Notes: generated by a model from the letters alone, not told the origin. A stretch of 64,000 nt of DNA from Urechis unicinctus (GCA_034190875.2 CM067350.1:24581368-24645367), one strand, 5' to 3'. Positions 1 to 11,544 are shown, counted from the stretch's first letter. Translations and numbers: made by a program.

Positions 1-2790
1 AATACATGAAGAGCTATGGGGTACATAACGGCAGTAGCCGTGCAGTACATAACAGCAGGAAATAGTTGAATTGCTATACGCAGAAAACGATTTGCATCTA
101 GACAGTACAGTGCAGTTTTGACAGTGGGGCAAATTGATGAGGGAGGTCACATAAGTGATGGTGCTTACTGTTACGTGTGAGTGAGGCAATAAAAGGGGGA
201 GGGTACACACGCTGTGGACTAAATGAAAGACAGGGCGTTAAGAATTGCCCGTTCGATGGAGGTTTTGTACTTGTTTCTGCCGAGTGGAGAATTTGGGTGG
301 ATGCCATCTCTGGACCATTGCTGAATGGGAACTGTCCAAAAACATATATGTGTATGATATGTGATCCTGGCTTCTACTAGAAGCAACTGCTTAAGATAAT
401 GGTTTTATTTATTAACCAATGATTTGAAACCTTCCTCGGAGATTGCCTATGTTGTTGGAGCAGTGTAGTATAGAGCAAACTACTACGTGCTTGACTTGAT
501 GTTCCCTAATGAGGGTTATGGCCACCTCAACGACCTGCATTGCCAGTTGAAGGTAGATGCTCCAGAGGCGAGGTCATTGGTATTTCTTATATCGAGAATT
601 ACCAAATTTGGACAGGTTGTTTGGGGAATTGAGGACATGCTGACAGCTTTGAGTCATCTGAGGTGATAAATTGGCCTTTTCACATACTTTTTGCTGGTCA
701 AGACTTTATCAACGTGTTGATAGAGTTGCTAGGGCTTTTTACATAATTTTTTAGATGGTCGTTTAGGCCAGACACAAAGCTGTAAGTAAAGCGGTTTCAT
801 GTTGATGTAAAACGGAATTTGCAAGGGAAGTGAAATGCTTGAGCTAAGATTGCCTGTTAAGCGTGATGATTATGAAGAAGTTTTGCTAGTTTGGGTGGAA
901 AATGGGAACAAACAAATGCCGTGGCGCGAAAATAAATGAGTATGACTGACTTTGTTTACATATAAATAGCATTTATAGGCGTAAATAATATAAGCAGGTG
1001 TGCAGCTGAATAAGAAAATCTCTTTACTTTTAGATCGAAGGTTCTGAGCAGGAAAAAGACGAGTGCTGTGAATGTGTGATATGGTAAAAACGCATACAAG
1101 GTATGGGGCTCAAGCAGTCCACTGAGAAAAAGCAGTATGCTGACCTACATCCCCTAGCCATAAAAACTAATACCACTCATTGTGTTATTGTTCCACATGA
1201 TAGGCAATATGAGCCAGTCTTAATATCGATAGATAACAACAGTCATATAAGATAGATGAAAGCTGCTTTTAATGTATTGTTATTTTGACATACAACAAGT
1301 ATTACTTCAATAAGAAACTAATAAAATCTCAGATTCTGGCCCCCAAACCGATCTTGACATAAGCATTCAGTTTGAAACGCCCAAAACTGTTCTTACCAAT
1401 GGGCATAGATAAAAACTATATACCCTTTTCTATGTACTCATGATAATGTGATAGTATGATTTCACATGTCCAATTATAAGACGTGGAATGCATATCATTT
1501 TCAAAAGATGAAGGGAATCGGTCCATGAAGTTTTGATCTTCCTCATCCATCAACGTCGCGTTATGACATTGAAAGCGACATTAAATTGCAATGTTTCTCT
1601 CGATCTTATTTTGGTCCCCAGTTCATTCAAACAACCCCAGGTCAAAAATACCTGTTGTCCATAATAAGCGGTCATTGGCCCTTGAGTCTTAAATCGTCAT
1701 ACAACCTAGCGGCAAATATATAAAGGAATAGTTGAAACAAGACAGGAGGATCGTATTCAAACGTGAGAGTCTGTATAACCTGGATTGAACGATACCATAT
1801 TGTACACGCTCCAGACGTAGGCAAGGTGATCTTCGAGAGCTTGTTGTGTAGCCTTGGAATGTGAATAGTCTGTTTTATCCCCATTTGCTGCGGGATAATC
1901 GCTTTACCTGCTCGCGTTTGTTGAGTCATTATCGTACAGATCCATTTGTCTAGAAGGAAATTACTTACTTATGATAAACACCATCAGGGAACAGGGAGCT
2001 GTGTAGTTAAGGACAAGTGGACCGCTATACTGTTAAAACACCTGTCGTCAAATTCATTGTGAGTCAGGGCAGTTGTACAGATCATTGGGAGTCTTGAGCC
2101 AGCTCACACCATTGGGTTGTGCAGTTATATGGTTGACCGGGATGACTCAGTGGGGGTACTTTTTCTGGGGGTACACAAGCCTTTGGTTGATCCTGTAAAA
2201 CCCGCGGTGAATACACAGCCTAGTTTGTTTTTTACCGCGTCCTTGTATGCACTACAAAGAATGTTAACGACTCTGTGTTTCACCTTTTATCCGTGTAGAT
2301 AACAGAACTCTTTAGTACAGGGCCTGTTAAAAAGTTCTCTTTTCCCCAGCAATATCCAAGGGCATTTGGTTACAAATACCGCCATTATTGTGTATATAGT
2401 CTATTAGTTAAATGTTTAATTGAGAACACCAACTGGCAGCAGCTGGGTGTCAGGTGGCACCACAAGCAGCTCCTCTATTACAAAGGCACGTATAGAGGAA
2501 TGTGTTTCAATATTGGTAGGTAGATCTGCCAAATAGCTTGCTTTGTAAGCCAACCCTGGGTAACTCCCTCAATAACTCTCGCGGCAGCTACAAGATTCTT
2601 GATAGCTGCAATGCCCTTCAATGGCCCTTAGAGCTATAGTAGATGTTTTTGCATGCGACCAGTCATGTGATCTATTGTTGTATATTCACGAGCACCAGGA
2701 CAAATGATATATAAAATACAAACTTAGCAAGCTCATAAGTAACAAGGCCGGTCGCAGCCTTGCCCAGGATAATGAACGTCACCTCACGTC
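1..2790. other. No gene recognised
   Basis: No ORF longer than about 85 codons and no protein family motif was recognised in either strand. Base composition is AT-rich and resembles intergenic animal DNA. There are no long tandem arrays. The stretch ends where the reading frames of the degraded Polinton copy A begin. Lineage-specific repeats that cannot be recognised by eye may be present. Confidence 0.5.
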
Positions 2791-2794
2791 TATT

Positions 2795-3280
2795 TTAGTT
2801 ATCTGAGGGAACGTAGAAGTCGGAAAGCTGGGGGTTTATGCTCCAGTGGGTCAACGGATTTGCCTGTAATCAGTAAATACTGACGCATAGCGTCGTCGAC
2901 AATCCGGTAAGTATGCTTGGCATGCCCCTGGCGGCGGAGCTCTTAGTTGATGAAGCTTAGTCACTCAGTTCGCTTCTTGGCCTGTGCCTGCACAGACAGA
3001 AGCTGTTCGATTACCGTATCATGACGTTTACGTTCTGCTTCCAATTGGCTGCTTCGCTGGCTGGAGAATAAAAAGTTACTACCAGAAAACGCAAGGGCGT
3101 TCACAAGGGTACCTCCATCTAGCAGCGCAATCGATGCTATGGTGTAAAAACGTGCACCTACTGGTATAATCCCTTGTTTAATTAGCATGTCCTTTGTGGC
3201 CATGGCTAGTGCTACGTCTGCAACAGCCATGACCAGGTCGTGTGGAGTGAGGTCAAGTTTTGGGATTTGCCCACCCAGAG
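2795..3280 (-). pseudogene. Polinton copy A: membrane protein remnant
   Basis: The minus strand reads a protein that aligns along its length with the copy B product at 47655-48201. Shared stretches include MAVADVALAMATKDMLIKQ and, beyond a stop at 2961, LRRQGHA and DPL. A hydrophobic segment lies in the middle and a charged, probably helical stretch (SSQLEAERKRHD) follows, so a virion-associated membrane protein is likely. Its function is unknown. Two stop codons break the C-terminal part. Upstream it is joined directly to the C-terminus of the capsid gene, whereas in copy B the packaging ATPase and another membrane gene lie between them; a deletion removed those genes here. The assignment rests on the internal copy B match. 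Confidence 0.7.
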
Positions 3281-3284
3281 TTTG

Positions 3285-3960
3285 GCTCTGCGTCCATAAC
3301 CACATACATATAGACGTTCAATGCGCCAGCCGCCTCAGCCTTATTTTGTGATCTAGATAGTGACACCCTCAGATGCATTCTCCATGCTCACGGAGCTGGA
3401 TGTCGTCACTCGTCCTCAGGTCGAGCCACAGGGCGTACTTGCTGGTCAGGAACTCTTCTAGGGACACGCCACCCAATAAAGGACTTTTGTAGTCATTGCC
3501 ACGCTGGGATCACGTTTACTCATTGCTGCAAAGGCTTTCTTTGCCTCATTCCACTGCTGGTAGGGGCGCATGCCCTTGGCATACAGCTTTGTAATCTTTG
3601 GGTTGTAAAACGACTTCTTGGCAAGTGAGGTATTTGCTGGGTCTTCAAAGAGCAACAGGACGCCCTTCAAGCTGCGAGCCAGTACAATCAGGTTGATGTT
3701 CCACAGTGTGTCAGTCTTATTGTATGCAAGCTTTCTGTGGCAGAGCACATGGTCATACAGAATCGCAAGCCGACCTGTGTACTGAACGTGGAACATGCGA
3801 GCCAGCTCTGGTTGTGTGACCATATCCAGGGAGATGTTTAGCTGGTGCTGATGCCACCAGTGCTGTGAATCACACGATTGTAGTCATTAAATGTGACTGA
3901 GGTTGCAGGTGCACTTAAAAGGATATACAAGTAAGGATCACTGCATTGGCCTTAACTACG
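3285..3960 (-). pseudogene. Polinton copy A: major capsid protein remnant
   Basis: The minus strand carries the middle and C-terminal part of a Polinton/adintovirus-type major capsid protein (double jelly-roll hexon-like by family knowledge). The longest clean frame is 3458-3823. It shares KKAFAAMSKRDPSVA and, in a shifted frame, KYALWLDLRTSDD with copy B, and continues to a C-terminal GALNVYMYVVMDAE. At least two frameshifts and stops near 3340-3360 prevent translation. It retains about 20 residues after SFYNPK that are missing from copy B, and central-domain sequence that copy B has lost. The N-terminal half is absent: at about 3960 the sequence switches to a plus-strand integrase fragment. 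Confidence 0.75.
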
Positions 3961-4512
3961 TCAGGTCGACCCCGGGTGGTAGGTCATGGGCGCAGTGAAC
4001 CAGCTGCTGGCCATTGAAGGGGAGTCTCTATTAGACGTGGCCTTGTGGATGTCCATCGACAAGACTATTGTGGAACACTTTAACCACACTCTTGCTGAAC
4101 ATCTCTTTGGACACCAGTACACCGTAGAGTTTCAACTTCCATCAGGTGAACCATTGACTGAATGGGTTTCTAGGCGGCAATGAGGTGACCCACATGACTG
4201 ATAAAAAACCTAAAGATGCTATGCAGGCAAACAAATATTTGCACAAAAGCCCTCTTCCGTGGTCCCAGGGTGTTTGGTAGGGATCAAAGAGCAAAAGCTT
4301 CTCTCTGATGTTGGTGTTTGCTACCTCTACCAGCCTGTGGAATGTACCAGGGCTGCCATCGTGCAACTGACCCTATGTGGTCACTCAATGTCTACCGGCT
4401 TAGACGCTCTACCACTAAACCCGATGAGCCAGTGGCTTTGTAAAGGAGGAGCTGCTTGTGGTGCCACCTAACACTCTACTGCTGCCAGATGGTGTTCTCA
4501 CTCGTTGGTGTG
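3955..4512 (+). pseudogene. Polinton copy A: integrase C-terminal half
   Basis: Plus-strand frames match the copy B integrase: QVDPG (the second catalytic Asp region), MGAVNQLL, then IVEHFNHTLAEHLFGHQY, which contains the catalytic Glu (E in IVEHF). A shifted frame gives VPGCLVGIKEQKL and a third WSLNVYRLRRS. A C-terminal stretch EELLVVPPNTLLLPDG lies at 4446-4493; copy B lacks it. Retroviral-type (rve) integrases insert the linear Polinton genome. In-frame stops and two or more frameshifts make this a pseudogene. It is opposite in strand to the adjacent capsid fragment, unlike copy B, so an inversion or deletion joined the two. Confidence 0.72.
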
Positions 4513-4550
4513 TGCAGCCTTCTGTTTCGGTTGTACTCTAGACAGGTCAG

Positions 4551-5268
4551 TCAAACGTTTCCACAACAGTGGTCTCTGTCTTTGTCCGGCCGATCCACGC
4601 TCAACTGCAGAGTGTCAATGGGCTGGTAGGCCGTTAGCATCTCCATTTTGCATGCTGCGCAGTGGTTCTTCTGTGCTTTCCAAGGTGAAGGATATAGTCG
4701 ATCGTCAGGTTGAACTCTGTGCCCTTGGTCCGGTCCTGGTGCTTGTGGATGGCGCATATACTCCACCTGGGACACTGTAAGGTGGGCAAGGTAGGACCAT
4801 TGCAGGGAGTCGTCGATGATCTAGACCTTCTGGGGGTCTTTGATTGTGGGGCCCTGCAAACTGCGGACGGTGAGGGCATAGCCAAGCCGCAAGCTATCTA
4901 TTGTGATTGCCGCCTCAATAAACACCTCAACGATGTCATTGAGAACGAGTTTCCGGGTGTCTTTAAGGTGGTATATTTGAGGCACCGACCAGTCTGGATA
5001 GCTCGTCTTGTGTTTCTGCAGCAGCAGCTCCAATGCCCTGTCATGGACTTTCTGGCGACTGATGAGTATGAGGTCTTTTGGGACGTTTTACAATTCTCTC
5101 GAGGTCTACAATGTCGTGAATGGTGGTGACTGGCACATGGACCCGCTCCTCCCTGTGCTGTATTTTCTGCCTCCTCGTCTCTGTGAGCCTGTGGCCTCTG
5201 AAAGCGTCCTCAAAGTAGTCTACAGCCCTTTTGGTGACGCAGTTAAACTCGCCCTTGCAGGGCTGGTC
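4551..5268 (-). pseudogene. Probable superfamily-1 helicase C-terminal remnant (copy A)
   Basis: In one minus-strand frame (4551-5033) two segments are separated by a single TAG at about 4821. LRLGYALTVRSLQG resembles SF1 motif V (small residue, SxQG), and IIDDSLQW followed by YLAHLTVSQVEYM resembles the last motif, usually a YxxxSR element; here the Arg position reads Gln. About 70 further residues in another frame upstream (5060-5268) include KGEFNCVTKRAVDYFEDAF. No counterpart exists in copy B, so the gene either came from a fuller relative of the element or from an adjacent insertion. Walker A and B motifs are not visible. The helicase call is moderate; membership of the Polinton is inferred from position. 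Confidence 0.5.
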
Positions 5269-5310
5269 CAGATTGGTGAGGTCTGGTGCCTACCAGCAGT
5301 CTTGGCTTGG

Positions 5311-6115
5311 TGTCGTGGGAAACGTTCTATAGACTATATAGATTGCGCGAAGCAACCATGCCCAGGTTAACTTGCACCCGTTGATGACATTAAAGTCAGT
5401 TGTATATCTTACATGACAAGTATATATATTGCGTAATTGCAATTGCCAGACATCAAAATAATCAAGGCGACAAGCCGTGCGACACGTCTCTTCATCAGGC
5501 GGTAATGCTGGATTAGACTTTGCATTGGTATTGAAGTCAGCCACTGCAAACACCATCATCTCTGCAAAAAAAATGAGAAAATAAATAATAATTTTTATCT
5601 CTCGTCCACCAAACCACAATTCAACACAAAACAAAACACGAAGTTCATATTGTACCAGCGAGTTTTCATAGGTATTTACACATATTTATAAAATGTGTGA
5701 CATATATGTAATCAACTTACTCAAGTTAAATATTCTAATTGTATAAATTAAGAATTACCCTGTGCACTCACATCCAGCAGACTCTATGGTACCAGGTGGG
5801 GAGAGGAGAGGCCATACATTGTATGGTTGTTCGGACTGGGACTGCTCCCTAACACATTTCTTCCTCAGATAACACCTACAATGATTCAGGGATTTATATT
5901 CAACTGGATGTATGTGTGACGCTTTCAAATGATGCCACCCTACTAGGACTCCATTTGGATTTGGTCATCAAATGAATAAGACAGTAAGCCTCAGTAAGCT
6001 CAGGTGCATTTGACATGTCGGCCTGCCATGCAGAAAGTTTGTTGGGATCTGGGAAATTGACTTGCTGACCCTCCATGCTTCTTCATTGTAAATATTCATT
6101 CTCTCTCCATCATCT
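5311..6115. repeat. Truncated copy of dispersed 0.8-1.1 kb repeat
   Basis: About 800 bp here is closely similar, in the same orientation, to 19282-20165. Both begin around GTTCTATAGACTATATAGA and run through a shared stretch including CCCTGTGCACTCACATCCAG-type sequence. The second copy lies between inverted 36-bp arms (19101-20219); this copy has neither arm, so it is truncated or internal. A minus-strand reading shared by both copies contains [19 protein letters not shown] and ACRL. Whether that reading was ever coding is unknown. A non-autonomous DNA transposon is the likeliest identity. Confidence 0.6.
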
Positions 6116-6194
6116 TCCCCGACCATGTCCACAATATTTACGGTGCTGCAGGCATTTCTTATTAATTCTACGAGCTCAGTTTTCTTATAACTCG

Positions 6195-6344
6195 TGTTAT
6201 GTTATATCCAAATAATTATATTGAGAAACACCCAAGCGAGGACGACACCGTGTAGACCGGAAGAGAACTGTCTTTATTCTTAACCACCATCCAACACATG
6301 AAGTGGGACGTTATGATTTTCAGTGAGGGCTTCATAATGCAGCA
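6195..6344 (-). repeat. 3' LTR of the Ty3/gypsy element
   Basis: The LTR is 150 bp and, read on the minus strand, starts TGCTGCATTATGAAG and ends ATAACATAACA, giving TG...CA termini. It contains an AATAAA signal in the stretch reading GGTTAAGAATAAAGAC. Immediately internal, 6345-6358 is pyrimidine-rich on the plus strand, which is the purine tract on the sense strand (a G run preceded by AAGAA) used to prime plus-strand DNA. The outer flank ACTCG is the target duplication. Confidence 0.85.
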
Positions 6345-6529
6345 TCCCCCTTCTTTTAAGAAATCATCAATGACAGACATTATGTAAGTTGCTTGTCTGC
6401 AGTCACAAACAAAAAGGTAGCAGTCTGCCTGTTACAATTAAATGACACACAATTTAAATCCAGTCCCAAGTTGACACTCATACAAAACAATGCTATCTGG
6501 TTCTGCTACAATATGAATATGTAGTTGGA

Positions 6530-9300
6530 TTAAATATCTTCTATGAGACGAAGTGGAGGCATGACATTTCGCTTGGGACGTGGTGTAGGTATTGTGGTAT
6601 TTCCACTTTTCTGTATCGCAGGTGTGGAGACTGTTGCGTTGTGATTCACTTTACTAGTAGGTGTGGAGATGGGATCAGGTACGAGGCTATCCTGTGTTGG
6701 CTGTAGAGTAGGTGGGGCAACTATCGGTGCAGCTGGTGGTGACGGAGTTGGGCTTATGTAAGTGTCAGTGGCTATGGGTCGAGGTCGTAGCAATATTCTG
6801 TTGAGTTTTAGAGGGCGACCTGTCGTGCAGCATAGCACTGTGTAGGAACGTAGTTCGGGGCCAATTCCAATAACCTTACCGGGGAGTTTTTACGTGCCAC
6901 ATCCTGGTAGCCAATAGTATGCCAGGGAACGGTTGTCATAACGGGTTCCATTGGCTCTTTACTCTGCGATGCCTGGTGCTTTTGACAAATGGCGCATTGT
7001 GATATGATGCTCTCGATGTCAGAGTTGATCCCGGGCCAGTACACGCTACCTCTAGCGCGCATCTGACAGCGAATAATCCCTTGGTGACCAGTGTGTATGT
7101 CAGTTAGATATTGGTCACGGAGGATCTCTGGGATCAGCAGTTGACTTCCCTTTAGAATGAGACCATTCTCAATGCTTAGTTCGTCTCGTTAGGGCCAATA
7201 AGGATGAATGCTATGGTGGACGTCTCTTTGGCGTCCGGGAAATCCTTGGATAATGTATTTTGACAGGCGATTGAGTGTCTCGTCATTTGTTATTGCTTCA
7301 CGAAGCTCATCGAGTCGTCTGTTGCTGAATTGAACGAAGCATACCTTAATATTCAGTTCAATGTGCTCATCAGCACTAGGCTTTGGGAGTCGAGAAAGGC
7401 TGTCCGCTAGAATCATCTCTTTGCCAGGTCTGTATTTTATCTCATAGTCATAGCGTTGCAACCTCAGTAGCATACGCTGCAGACGGGATGGGGCCGATGT
7501 GAGTGCTTTGGCCGAGATCATCTCCAGTGGACGATGATCTGACTCGATGGTAAATGGTTTGCCGTACAAATATGTGTGAAAGCGTTCTGCTCCAAATACA
7601 CATGCGAGTAGCTCTCTTTCTATGTTTGCATACCGCTTTTCGGTGTCAGACAAACTTTTTGAGGCAAACAAGATTGGGCGACCATCTTGAAGGAGTGCGG
7701 CGCCGAGGGCTTCTTGACTCGCATCAACTTGCAATACAGTTGGCTTGGTTGGATCAAAGTATGAGAGCTATCCGGCACTACTAATGAGCTGTTGGAGTTG
7801 GCTGAAAACTGCCTGATGCTCTGGATGCCACTGGAATTCAAAGTCCTTCTGTTGTAACTGTCTCAATGGTCCCGTAACGTCACTCAGCTTAGGGATGTAT
7901 GGAGCCAGGTATGTGACCATTCCGAGGAATGACTGGAGTTCTGAGACGTTTGCTGGGGGCTTCAGGTCGATGATAGCCTGCACTTTGCTTGGATCAGGCT
8001 TGACCCCTGACTCGCCATAGATGTTGCCGAAGAAGGATATTTCGTCTTGGTTGATTTTACATTTCTCTGCATTGAAGACAAGACCACATTTGCGAGCGCG
8101 TTCCATCAACTGATGGAGATTGCGGTTGTGATCAGCTTGGTCAACACCGAACACAGTGATGTCATCTGCAATGGATATGACGCCCGTCAGTCCATCGAGT
8201 ATCTGATCCATTGCCTTTTGGAAGACGTCTTGGCTGGTTTTCAAGCCGAATGGGAGCCTTTTGAAACAGAATCGTCCAAATGGACTGTTGAACGTAGTGA
8301 GGTGTTACTGGCAGCATTTAACTGTACGCTCCAATAGCTGGACTTGGCATCCAGTTTGCTAAACACTTTGGCGCCCTTGAGTCTGTGTGTGACCTCTTCG
8401 AGTGTGGGGGTGCGGTGCTGACCCCTCTTTAGAGCCTTATTGATGTCTTTCGGATCCAAACAAATGCGGAGAGACCCGTTTGGTTTTTGAACGTATGTTA
8501 TGCTCGAGACCCAGTCTGTAGGTTCGCTCACTGGACGGATGACATCTAGGTTCAGCATTCTGTCAAGCTCAGAGCGGATTTGAGATTGCAGCTGGATTGG
8601 AGCTCTTCTTGGCGCATGGATTACAGGACAAGCATCGTCTTTGAGGATTAGTGAATGCTCTCCTTTGAATTTACCCAAGCCTGTGAATCGGTCAGGGTAT
8701 ATGGACTTGACGTCACTCAGCTTTTTAAGGTTTGCAGTGTCAGTCTGGAGAGATATGGTACAGTTCATGGTCACCAGACTGAGAGCTTCACAAGTTTCCA
8801 ATCCAAAAATTACAGGACATGGTGTGTCAGTTACATAAAATTTTGTTGCTTGCCACTGGCTGTCCTCGTAACGACACGGGGTGGTAAGTGTACCGTAATG
8901 ACGAATCGGAGTGCCATTGTATGCAGTCAGTTTGGCGTCACTTTTAACTAAGGTTGTTGGCAGTCCATCTTCATTTACATGTGATGGGTATATATTGCGG
9001 AACGTTCGCAGAGGCAGGATATTCCCTTGAGCGCCTGTATCCACTTTACCTCGTAGATTTGTCTCCTTGTTGGGGTATGCCTCAATGCACAAGATTGCAA
9101 ATGCTTTGTCCCGGCTTACTGTTGAAATGGAGAGAGTGTCGAATGTGCACTGTTCAAACTGTGGGTCATCCTGATTCTCAATACAAACAGAGTGTACATC
9201 AGGCTTCTGCTTCTGTTTGTTATACTTTGAAGTACTGTACTTTATTGAGCCACTGCGATGTCCTTGAGTAGAACTGTGTGCAGCAGTACTGCGACAGACT
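6530..9300 (-). pseudogene. pol: Ty3/gypsy pol (protease-RT-RNase H-integrase)
   Basis: Domains on the minus strand in order are: aspartic protease with VDTGAQGN (about 9030); RT with WVSSITYVQKPNGSLRICLD and an active-site IADDI (about 8165); RNase H with QVDASQEALGAALLQDG, then E in NIERELLACV and D in IESDHRPLE (7490-7740); and the HHCC zinc-binding part of integrase with HTGHQG...CAICQKHQ (6960-7100). The integrase catalytic core is absent: the reading jumps from PWHTIG to a C-terminal GKVIGIGPELRSYTV in another frame, followed by a proline/threonine-rich tail to the stop at 6530. A frameshift near 8330 and stops near 7770 and 7190 also break it. Confidence 0.85.
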
Positions 9301-10078
9301 TTTCCCCAATGACGAACTTTTAAGCATTTATTGCATTTCTGGTCGCGAGCGGGGCATTCCTCCCGACGGTGTCTAGTCCCACCACAAAAGTGGCATGTGT
9401 TCCTTGAGGTCGATTCAGCATGTGGAATCGGTCTTTTCTTTGGGTGGTTTCGCTTTTGATGGATGCTATCCACCTTCGTAGCCTGCCCAAACTGTTTGAG
9501 TTGTTGCTGTGTGGCCTCGTATGTGCGAGCACAGTCGAGAACTTTGTCAAGTGTCAACTACTCGGGATCATGGTCGAGTAGCTTTTTGTGAACGGGGTTG
9601 TGCACAGTGCCAATAATGATTTGGTCGATCAGCATGTCTTCGAGAGCAGCCTCGAATTTACACTTTCGTTCTTGCACCTTAAGACGAGTTATAAAGGTGT
9701 CGATGGGCTCGGCTGACTGTTGACGAATGTCGCGAAATTGAAAGCGGACAAGTCTATAGTTAGCCTTGGGCTCAAAATAGTCTTGGAATGCGTGCCATAC
9801 TGACTCTGGTGTTCTCTTCTGCTCAGCTGTCAGATGAGACCAGTTGTCGTAGACTTCTAAAGCATTGGGTCCCAACCAAAGTAGAATGTAGTTAACGATT
9901 TCATGACCTGCTTTGTTACTGTACGTTGGAGTCGACAACAAAAGTTCACAATAACGCTTGAATGAGCGAAACTGATGGGTAAATCGTCACTGTCCCAGTT
10001 GAATGAGGGCAACTTGATACCGGCTAGATCGTTTGAGTGCACGTACTGCACGCTTGCGGCTGGGTTTGATTCAGACAT
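9300..10078 (-). pseudogene. gag: Ty3/gypsy gag
   Basis: The start is taken at the ATG 10078, just inside the primer-binding site region. The capsid-like part contains WLGPNALEVYDNW and FEPKANYRLVRFQFRDIRQ, typical of gypsy Gag helical domains. The nucleocapsid has two zinc knuckles, CHFCGGTRHRREEC and CNKCLKVRHWGKVC (about 9300-9400); in both the usual His position is shifted or kept within a CCHC spacing. There is a frameshift near 9945 and an in-frame TAG at 9558. Gag and pol appear to have been one continuous frame from 9557 downward, with no clear frameshift signal between nucleocapsid and protease. Confidence 0.82.
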
Positions 10079-10408
10079 GGTTTGTTGACGGGCGATAAAC
10101 TGCACACTGTCACTGACGCGATTCAATTTACCACAACGTCCAACACGAACACTAGACCTGATAATGTCACATTCAGATGCTTACTTGCGGTTTGCACTTT
10201 GTGGTTGTTATGTAGCTTGACATTCAAACACCACAGTCACACAATCCGACGCCGATCATCAAACCATGTGCGTTTGAGCGGGGTCGTTGAGGAGGTGAAC
10301 TGCTCGGCTCACTGAAATCCGGGGCTCACTGGCCTCAAGACAACTGTCGTTTCCACTGCTGACTAGCGAAGATAAAAACATTGTTTTTTATCACTTTGGG
10401 TCGTTTTA

Positions 10409-10424
10409 GATCCCACCGCTGCCA
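10409..10424 (-). promoter_or_regulatory. tRNA primer-binding site
   Basis: Sense-strand TGGCAGCGGTGGGATC lies three bases inside the end of the 5' LTR. Starting with TGG next to the LTR is the hallmark of a tRNA 3'-end primer site for minus-strand DNA synthesis. The tRNA cannot be named with confidence. Confidence 0.75.
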
Positions 10425-10427
10425 ACA

Positions 10428-10473
10428 TGTTATGTTATATCCAAATAACTATATTGAGAAACACCCAAGCGAG
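10428..10473 (-). repeat. 5' LTR, truncated by a rearrangement
   Basis: The 46 bases match the end of the 3' LTR (6195-6240) except for one substitution, and stop abruptly after CCCAAGCGAG. The missing remainder of the LTR is found in opposite orientation at 13648-13748, so the truncation is an inversion breakpoint and not a simple deletion. Confidence 0.85.
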
Positions 10474-11544
10474 TGTCACCCATTCATGGCGGAAATATCC
10501 CTTTTTCTGCTCACACTGAAAGGCTCGTAGGTATTTGTCGTATGTATATAGCATTTTGGTTCTGTATAATCTGGTACATTGCTGCATACACTCACTGATT
10601 ACAGCTCGTGGTTTTGGTCCCAGGTGACTTAGGGTGAATTGACCGGAAATAGCGTTCAAAATCATAGATGGCTCTGTAAGGGTAAATACCTTCTTCTATT
10701 TATATTCCTTCGTTCAGTAACGCTTCAAAGAGAGCTGGCGGCAAATTAAAAATACCACCGGGGTAATTGTATTTTGTTTCCACTGAAGTATGATTTCAAT
10801 GCGATTTAGTTCTTTCTCACTTTTCCACAGCTTCTGACAGGCAGCACAAGTATATGATTTGGCGTAAAGGTTAAAGTTTTTGATGTAACTAAAGTGATTT
10901 TCGTGCAGGTTTAATTTTACGGTCTCCGCAAATTTTGTGCTCGTTCGATTGACTAATGTAGCTACCTGAAACACAAATAACAAAGCGATCACATACATTT
11001 CTTATATAAACGGCATAGCATACATTTAATTAATTACATCATATTTTTATGTCACTTCTGTTAAATCACAAAAAGTAACACTTACTTGATTCTCATCTAG
11101 CGTGTGACTTTCACTTTGAATTGTTTGGATAGTCTTTCTACATCTTCAAGAGGTACACCCGCGAATGTTTTATTCTTTCGTTTTGGGTAAGCAGTCTTAA
11201 ACAATGTTTTTGCTGATTTCTCTAGACCCATGATCTTCGCTCCTCTGTGCAAGACCAGGGCCCTGAAAAAGCACAATCGGTCTTGATACGGTTGTTTTCT
11301 TTCGCTCTAACCCGTTGATGGCTCTGTTTGTTTTCAAGTGTTCCGCTGTAATATGGGGTGGGTAGCCGATAACGTGATCTTCGATTGGATTCACAAAGAC
11401 AGTCAAATTTTTCACTGCCTCCGCACTCCATTTCGAGTCAGGTCGTAGATTCTGGGCGTAGGTCAAGATGTCTGTTTGTGTGATTTCGCGCTTAGCCCTG
11501 TCAAAATCGTCGGCATTTTGTACAACAGGAGGTACCAGTAACAT
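10474..11544 (-). pseudogene. N-terminal fragment of a second viral-type DNA polymerase B
   Basis: The minus-strand start is an ATG at 11544. Recognisable stretches in order are: LCFFRALVLHRGAKIMG and FAGVPLEDVERLSKQFKV (the OTU-like N-terminal region reported for some Maverick/adintovirus-type polymerases), LNLHENHFSYIKNFN, a zinc-finger-like CAACQKLW, YNYPGGIFNLPPALFEALL, then PYRAIYDFERYF, whose D-F-E is an Exo I candidate, and SVSVCSNVPDYTEPKCYI. There are several frameshifts. A likely intron interrupts the reading: donor CAAGTAAGT near 11093 and acceptor TTTGTGTTTCAG near 10965. It belongs to a different lineage from the polymerase at 42990-46646. The fragment stops at the inversion breakpoint. 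Confidence 0.65.

Larger units (their letters stand above)
6195..10473 (-). mobile_element. Ty3/gypsy LTR retrotransposon, defective
   Basis: Reading on the minus strand gives 5' LTR (partial), primer-binding site, gag with two zinc knuckles, protease, reverse transcriptase, RNase H, a truncated integrase, polypurine tract and 3' LTR. The order RT-RNase H-integrase is that of Ty3/gypsy. Two CCHC knuckles and the IADD form of the RT active site suggest a Mag-like lineage, which is an inference. The target duplication is CGAGT: its complement ACTCG precedes the 3' LTR at 6190-6194, and CGAGT itself sits next to the displaced 5' LTR half at 13643-13647. At least two frameshifts, three stops and an internal deletion make it inactive. 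Confidence 0.88.
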
